Below are positions 59,887 through 64,000 of a DNA stretch of 64,000 nucleotides, piece by piece. The position numbers were made by a program, and so were the translations under genes. How positions within the stretch are numbered: position 1 is the stretch's first letter; the number at the start of each line of letters is the position of its first letter. The stretch lies in assembly GCF_900107045.1 (NCBI RefSeq), contig NZ_FNON01000009.1:62001-126000 (forward strand). Direction: 5' to 3'. The DNA is from Amycolatopsis xylanica (GTDB lineage Bacteria; Actinomycetota; Actinomycetes; Mycobacteriales; Pseudonocardiaceae). The notes beneath the pieces are model-generated. The model was not told the origin of the DNA. It worked only from the letters and a program-made list of their open reading frames with translations, and searched no databases.

Positions 59887-59915
59887 TTGACTCGATCTTT
59901 CCTGGCAGGTACTGT
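59887..59915 (+). promoter_or_regulatory. Sigma-70-type promoter of edd
   Basis: TTGACT (59887-59892), a 17-base spacer, and TACTGT (59910-59915). It would give a leader of about 85 bases before the edd ATG. Confidence 0.6.
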
Positions 59916-60006
59916 GTGCGTTGTCACGACCGTCTTCCACGACCGTGCGCGACGCCAAAGGCGCCGTCCGCCGGACCACCACCTGTGATCCGATGCGGAG
60001 AGTTCC

Positions 60007-61887
60007 ATGAGCAGTTCCCGAATCCACCCTGTCATCGCGGACGTCACCGCGCGTATCGCCGAGCGCAGCGCAATGACGCGCTCCGCCTACCTCGAACGCA
60101 TCGACGCCGCCTACGCCGACGGGCCCCAGCGCCGCGGGCTCGCGTGCAGCAACCTGGCACACGGCTTCGCCGCCGTCGAGGGCGTCGACCGCGACGCGCT
60201 GCGCGCGCTGCGCAAGCCGAACGTCGCGATCGTGTCCTCCTACAACGAGATGCTGTCCGCGCACCAGCCGCTCGGCGAGTACCCGGCCTGGCTGAAGAAG
60301 GCCGCGGCGGGCAACGGCGGGGTCGCCCAGTTCGCCGGCGGCGTGCCCGCCATGTGCGACGGGATCACCCAGGGCCGCGCGGGCATGGAGCTGTCCATGT
60401 TCAGCCGCGACGTGATCGCGATGTCGACCGCGATCGCGCTGTCCCACGACATGTTCGACGCGACGCTGCTGCTGGGCGTCTGCGACAAGATCGTGCCCGG
60501 CCTGCTGATCGGCGCGCTGTCGTTCGGGCACCTGCCCGCGATCCTCGTGCCCGCCGGTCCGATGGAAAGCGGCCTGCCCAACAAGGAAAAGGCGCGCGTC
60601 CGCCAGCTCTACGCCGAGGGCCTCGCGACGCGCGAAGAGCTGCTCGACGCCGAGGCGGCTTCTTACCACTCCGTCGGCACCTGCACCTTCTACGGCACGG
60701 CCAACTCGAACCAGATGGTCGTCGAGGTCATGGGCCTGCACCTGCCCGGCGCGAGCTTCGTGCAGCCTCGCACCGCGTTGCGCCGCGCGCTGACCGAGGA
60801 GGCCGGGCGCCGCGCGGTGACCATCGCGCGTGGCGAGGAGTACACCCCGCTCGGCCGGGTGATCGACGAGAAGTCCGTGGTCAACGGCGTGATCTCGCTG
60901 CTGGCCACCGGTGGCTCGACCAACCACACGATGCACCTGGTCGCCATCGCTGCGGCCGCGGGCATCCAGCTGACCTGGGACGACTTCACCGATCTGTCGG
61001 CGGTCGTCCCGCTGCTGGCGCGGGTGTACCCGAACGGCAGCGCGGACATCAACCACTTCCACGCGGCAGGCGGCATCCAGTTCCTCATCGGCACGCTGCT
61101 CGACGCCGGGCTGATGCACGAGGACGTCCGCACGGTCGCCGGTGACGGGCTGAGCCGGTACCGCCAGGAGCCGATCCTCGACGACGGCGAGCTGATCTGG
61201 CGCGACGTCGAAACCCGCAGCCGTGACGAGGACGTGCTGCGCCCGGCGTGGCGGCCGTTCGCTTCGGACGGTGGCCTGCGGATGGTGTCCGGCAACCTCG
61301 GCCGCGCGGTGATCAAGGTGTCGGCCGTCGCTTCGGACCGGCGCAAGGTCGAGGCGCCCGCGCGGGTCTTCACCACGCAGGAGGACTTCACCGAGGCGTT
61401 CAAGGCGGGCGAGCTGAACCGCGACGTCGTGGTCGTCGTCCGCAACCAGGGCCCGCGCGCCAACGGGATGCCTGAGCTGCACAAGCTGATCCCCGCGCTC
61501 GGCGTGCTGATGGACCGCGGCCACCAGGTCGCGCTGCTGACCGACGGCCGGATGTCCGGCGCGTCCGGCAAGGTGCCCGCCGCGATCCAGCTGACCCCGG
61601 AGGCGGCGGCGGGCGGCCCGCTCGCGAAGATCGCCGACGGCGACCTGGTGCGCCTCGACGCGGACTCGGGCGTGCTCGACGTGCTGGTGAGCGATCAGGT
61701 GCTCGCGGAGCGTGAACTGGTGGACGGACCGCCCGACGAGGCATCCTGGGTCGGCACCGGGCGCGAGCTGTTCGGCATCCTGCGCCGCGCGGTCGGCCCA
61801 GCCGACCAGGGCGCCGGTGTGTTCGGGCCGCTGACGCCCGGGCATTTCGGCACGCCAGTACACACGAACATGTTGGAGGTTAAGTGA
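60007..61887 (+). CDS. edd: 6-Phosphogluconate dehydratase
   Basis: 626 residues of the IlvD/Edd family. The Edd-specific motif is MCDGITQGRAGMELS with cluster Cys, then LLGVCDKIVPG, SVGTCTFYGTANSNQM and GRMSGASGKVPAAI near the C-terminus. It makes 2-keto-3-deoxy-6-phosphogluconate in the Entner-Doudoroff pathway and needs an iron-sulfur cluster. ATG at 60007 has GGAG 6 bases upstream. It is coupled to eda by a GTGA overlap. Confidence 0.94.
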   Translation: MSSSRIHPVIADVTARIAERSAMTRSAYLERIDAAYADGPQRRGLACSNLAHGFAAVEGVDRDALRALRKPNVAIVSSYNEMLSAHQPLGEYPAWLKKAAAGNGGVAQFAGGVPAMCDGITQGRAGMELSMFSRDVIAMSTAIALSHDMFDATLLLGVCDKIVPGLLIGALSFGHLPAILVPAGPMESGLPNKEKARVRQLYAEGLATREELLDAEAASYHSVGTCTFYGTANSNQMVVEVMGLHLPGASFVQPRTALRRALTEEAGRRAVTIARGEEYTPLGRVIDEKSVVNGVISLLATGGSTNHTMHLVAIAAAAGIQLTWDDFTDLSAVVPLLARVYPNGSADINHFHAAGGIQFLIGTLLDAGLMHEDVRTVAGDGLSRYRQEPILDDGELIWRDVETRSRDEDVLRPAWRPFASDGGLRMVSGNLGRAVIKVSAVASDRRKVEAPARVFTTQEDFTEAFKAGELNRDVVVVVRNQGPRANGMPELHKLIPALGVLMDRGHQVALLTDGRMSGASGKVPAAIQLTPEAAAGGPLAKIADGDLVRLDADSGVLDVLVSDQVLAERELVDGPPDEASWVGTGRELFGILRRAVGPADQGAGVFGPLTPGHFGTPVHTNMLEVK

Positions 61888-62510
61888 GCACCGGAGCGGA
61901 CCTGCTCGACCTGTCCCCCGTGATGCCCGTCGTCGTGGTGTCCGATGTGGACGACGCGGTGCCGGTGGCCCGCGCGCTGCTCGCGGGCGGGATCAGGGTG
62001 ATCGAGCTGACGCTGCGGACGCCGGTCGCGCTCGCCGCGATCGAGCGGGTGGCGAACGAGGTGCCGGACATAGTCATCGGCGCGGGCACGGTCACCGCGC
62101 CCGACCACGCCAAGCAGGCTTTGGACGCGGGCGCCTCGTTCCTGGTCACCCCCGGCGTCACCGACCAGGTGCTCGACGCCTGCTTCGACACCGGGCTGCC
62201 GTTCCTGCCCGGCGCGAGCACGGCGTCCGAGGCGATGCGCCTGGCCGAGCGCGGCGTGACGGCGCTGAAGTTCTTCCCGGCGGAGGCCAGCGGCGGCGTC
62301 GACTACCTGAAGTCGATCGGCGGCCCGCTGCCCGGACTGCGCTTCTGCCCGACAGGCGGGATCACGCTCAAGACGGCCCCGGCCTACCTCGCGCTGCCGA
62401 ACGTCGGCTGTATCGGCGGCTCGTGGCTCACGCCGAAGGATGCCTTGGCGGCCAAGGACTTCTCGCGTATCGAGGCCTTCGCCCGCGAAGCCTCCGCACT
62501 CCGCGGCTAG
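61884..62510 (+). CDS. eda: KDPG aldolase
   Basis: 208 residues. The Schiff-base lysine is in ALKFFPAEASGG, the catalytic Glu in VIELTLRTP, and the phosphate-binding region is CPTGGITLK. It splits the Edd product into pyruvate and glyceraldehyde-3-phosphate. GTG at 61884 overlaps edd. A large palindromic repeat follows the stop. Confidence 0.95.
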   Translation: MSTGADLLDLSPVMPVVVVSDVDDAVPVARALLAGGIRVIELTLRTPVALAAIERVANEVPDIVIGAGTVTAPDHAKQALDAGASFLVTPGVTDQVLDACFDTGLPFLPGASTASEAMRLAERGVTALKFFPAEASGGVDYLKSIGGPLPGLRFCPTGGITLKTAPAYLALPNVGCIGGSWLTPKDALAAKDFSRIEAFAREASALRG

Positions 62511-62512
62511 CA

Positions 62513-62594
62513 GGATAAAGCGGGCTTTATCCCGGGTGCTTTCCCCGGGATAAAGCCCGCTTTATCCCGGTCTGGAGTAAAGCCCGCTTTATCC
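62513..62594. repeat. GGATAAAGC/GCTTTATCC palindrome cluster, copy 2
   Basis: A perfect 24-bp stem (62513-62536 and 62544-62567) around TGCTTTC; each arm contains its own dyad GGATAAAGC-GG-GCTTTATCC. A third, slightly altered unit lies at 62575-62594. So three dyad units sit between convergent eda and the RidA gene. Likely bidirectional terminator, with several competing folds. Confidence 0.8.
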
Positions 62595-62601
62595 CGTCCC
62601 C

Positions 62602-63003
62602 CTAGCCGACCGCGGTGCCCTCCAGCTCCACCAGCTGGCCGGGGATCGCCAGCCGCGTCACGCCGAGCATGGTGGTCGCGGGCGCCACCCCGGCCGCGCC
62701 CAGCCGCGACGCCAGCACGCCATAGTGCTGGAAGAGCAGGTCCACATCGGTCGTGTAGACGTTGAGCCGGACGAGGTTCGCCAGCGACATGCCCGCCTCG
62801 GCGAGCACGGCCTCGAGGTTGGCGAGGCTCAGCGCCACCTGGCCCGCCATGTCACCCTCGCACTCGGGCTTGCCTTCGCCGTTCATCGCGGTCTGCCCTG
62901 AGCAGTACAGCGTGCGGGTGTGCCCGGACACGAGCTCGCCCTGGTTGAAGCCCAGCTCCGCCGACCAGGTGACCGGGTTGACGGCCGTTCTTTCCACTGC
63001 CAC
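62602..63003 (-). CDS. RidA/YjgF/UK114 family protein
   Basis: 133 residues of the chorismate-mutase-like trimer fold: YCSGQTAMNGEGKPECEGDM, SLANLEAVLAEAGMSLANLVRLNVYTTD. The Arg that binds the substrate carboxylate in true RidA is not clearly present near GVTRLAIPGQLVELEGTA, so this may be another Rid subgroup. GTG at 63003 has GGAG 5 bases upstream. It is divergent from a WYL regulator. Confidence 0.85.
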   Translation of the reverse strand: MAVERTAVNPVTWSAELGFNQGELVSGHTRTLYCSGQTAMNGEGKPECEGDMAGQVALSLANLEAVLAEAGMSLANLVRLNVYTTDVDLLFQHYGVLASRLGAAGVAPATTMLGVTRLAIPGQLVELEGTAVG

Positions 63004-63048
63004 TTCAGCTCCATTCGGTTCAGTGGCGACCAGCCTCGCAAGCGATAT

Positions 63049-63065
63049 ACGACATCCTGTGTCAT
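63049..63065. promoter_or_regulatory. Candidate operator of the WYL regulator/ridA gap
   Basis: ACGACA and TGTCAT form an inverted repeat with 5 of 6 pairs and a 5-base spacer, within ATAC...GTAT, in the 83-base divergent gap. Confidence 0.4.
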
Positions 63066-63086
63066 GTATTCCGGTAGATTTCGCGC

Positions 63087-64000
63087 ATGCGCGCCGACCG
63101 GTTGGTCTCGCTGGTGCTGCTGCTGCGCCAGCGCGGACGGCTGTCGGCGGCCACGCTCGCCCGCGAGCTGGAAGTGTCCACCCGCACCGTGCTGCGTGAC
63201 ATCGACGCGCTGTCCGCGGCGGGCGTCCCGGTCTACGCCGAGCGCGGCAGGCATGGCGGTTTCGCTTTGCTGCCAGGGTTTCGGACGGAACTCACCGGGC
63301 TGAGCCATGATGAGGCTCTCGCGCTGCTGGTCGCCGGGTCACGGCGGGGCGCGCAGGTGTTCGGCCTCGGGTCGGCGCTCGCCTCGGCCGTGCTCAAGGT
63401 GGTCGACGCGCTGCCCGATGGCTACCGGGACACCGCGGCGGGCGCGGCGCGGCGGCTGCTCATCGATCCGGAGACCGACCTGCTCGCCCGGCGCACCGAC
63501 GCCGACGAGGTGCCCGACGCCGTGGTGACCGAGGTCCGCAAGGCCGTGTTCGGCGGGCACCGGCTGCGCATCCGGTACGCGGCGGTGGACCAGGCCCCGC
63601 GGTGGCGCACCGTCGACCCGATCGGCCTGGTGACCGTGCGCGGCCAGGGCTATCTGCTGGCCACGCGGTCCGGCGAGGACCGCACTTACCGGCTGGCCAG
63701 GGTGCTGGCCGCCGAGGAACTCGACGAGCCCGCGCGGCGACCGGACCGCGTCGATCTGGACCAGGCTTGGCGGGACCGCAGTACCCGGTTCCGGACCGGG
63801 GGCGACCAGGTCGCCGTCCTGGTCCGGGTCGACCCGGCCCGGCGCGAGGAGCTGGTGGCCACCGCGCTGGCCGTCCAGGCCGAAGAGATCGGCGAGGACG
63901 GCTGGCTGCGGCTCGACGTGACCTTCCAAGACGCGAGGCACGCCGAGTGGGCGCTGTGGCAGCTCGCCACGCAAGCGGAAGCGCTTGCCCCGCGGTGGCT
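63087..64000 (+). CDS. WYL-domain transcriptional regulator (YafY-like), 3' end outside the window
   Basis: 304 codons are visible and the frame is still open at 64000. The N-terminal DeoR-type helix-turn-helix has LARELEVSTRTVLRDIDALSAAGVPV. The WYL domain (about 150-215) contains RIRYAAVD and GQGYLLATRSGEDRTYRL, and the C-terminal WCX domain (about 245 on) is nearly complete. ATG at 63087 gives the typical MRADRLVSLVLLL start. It probably controls the divergent ridA-like gene and itself. Confidence 0.88.
   Translation, partial: MRADRLVSLVLLLRQRGRLSAATLARELEVSTRTVLRDIDALSAAGVPVYAERGRHGGFALLPGFRTELTGLSHDEALALLVAGSRRGAQVFGLGSALASAVLKVVDALPDGYRDTAAGAARRLLIDPETDLLARRTDADEVPDAVVTEVRKAVFGGHRLRIRYAAVDQAPRWRTVDPIGLVTVRGQGYLLATRSGEDRTYRLARVLAAEELDEPARRPDRVDLDQAWRDRSTRFRTGGDQVAVLVRVDPARREELVATALAVQAEEIGEDGWLRLDVTFQDARHAEWALWQLATQAEALAPRW

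Overview
The window is high-GC actinobacterial chromosome. GTG starts are frequent and genes are tightly packed with 4-base start/stop overlaps. The gene content (F420-type oxidoreductases, IdeR, class II ribonucleotide reductase NrdJ with NrdR, a LexA-LysM pair, DUF4192, actinobacterial-type succinate dehydrogenase, Edd/Eda) fits a Pseudonocardiaceae member; Amycolatopsis is my best guess from general look, unverified. No transposase, integrase, tRNA, rRNA or CRISPR array was seen. Most of the window reads as core chromosome.

Layout. (1) 1-9.5 kb: end of a cold-shock gene; a GNAT/acyl-CoA-synthetase-like protein acetyltransferase with an AcuC-type deacetylase behind it; a sulfurtransferase; then ideR-galK-galE and a DUF4192 gene. 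(2) 9.6-16 kb: secreted M23 and S15 peptidases separated by a repeat-rich intergenic region, a DUF4139/DUF2293 pair and a CBS protein. (3) 16-25 kb: small regulator-plus-enzyme units (MocR/TIGR03086 protein; TetR/azoreductase/SMR efflux), a zinc metallopeptidase, a prolyl oligopeptidase, an LLM oxidoreductase and an ADP-ribosylglycohydrolase. (4) 25-34 kb: nrdJ carrying a 357-residue intein, nrdR, a LysM cell-division gene and lexA divergent from it with two SOS-like boxes, then a propeller-like exported protein and hflX. (5) 34-44 kb: an ArsR-like regulator with two tandem paralogous MFS exporters, then dapF-miaA-(dioxygenase-like), a DUF349 coiled-coil protein, a membrane protein and miaB. 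As far as I recall, the order nrdR / LysM gene / lexA ... hflX-dapF-miaA ... miaB matches the Mycobacterium tuberculosis chromosome. (6) 44-51 kb: a TAXI-family lipoprotein facing a two-component system, then a complete glutamate-type ABC importer (gluABCD). (7) 51-55.9 kb: methyltransferase, HD hydrolase, MerR regulator with an F420/FMN-type enzyme, WYL regulator with an epoxide hydrolase, and a winged-helix (AlkZ-like) protein. (8) 55.9-64 kb: succinate dehydrogenase operon, divergent Entner-Doudoroff genes edd-eda with two CRP/GlxR-like sites between them, RidA, and a WYL regulator that runs off the end.

The most unusual structure is non-coding. Intergenic spaces hold several families of long, near-perfect inverted repeats, each lying 3' of at least one gene. 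Two of these spaces (10751-11125 and 41262-41629) hold the same roughly 370-bp composite element in opposite orientations. In each, a GTGAGTGTT-type palindrome lies on both sides of exactly six 23-bp dyad units spaced alternately 30 and 31 bp. The other notable point is nrdJ. It carries a full LAGLIDADG intein at its first active-site cysteine, and it also has two short low-GC patches that fall exactly on two other conserved active-site motifs.
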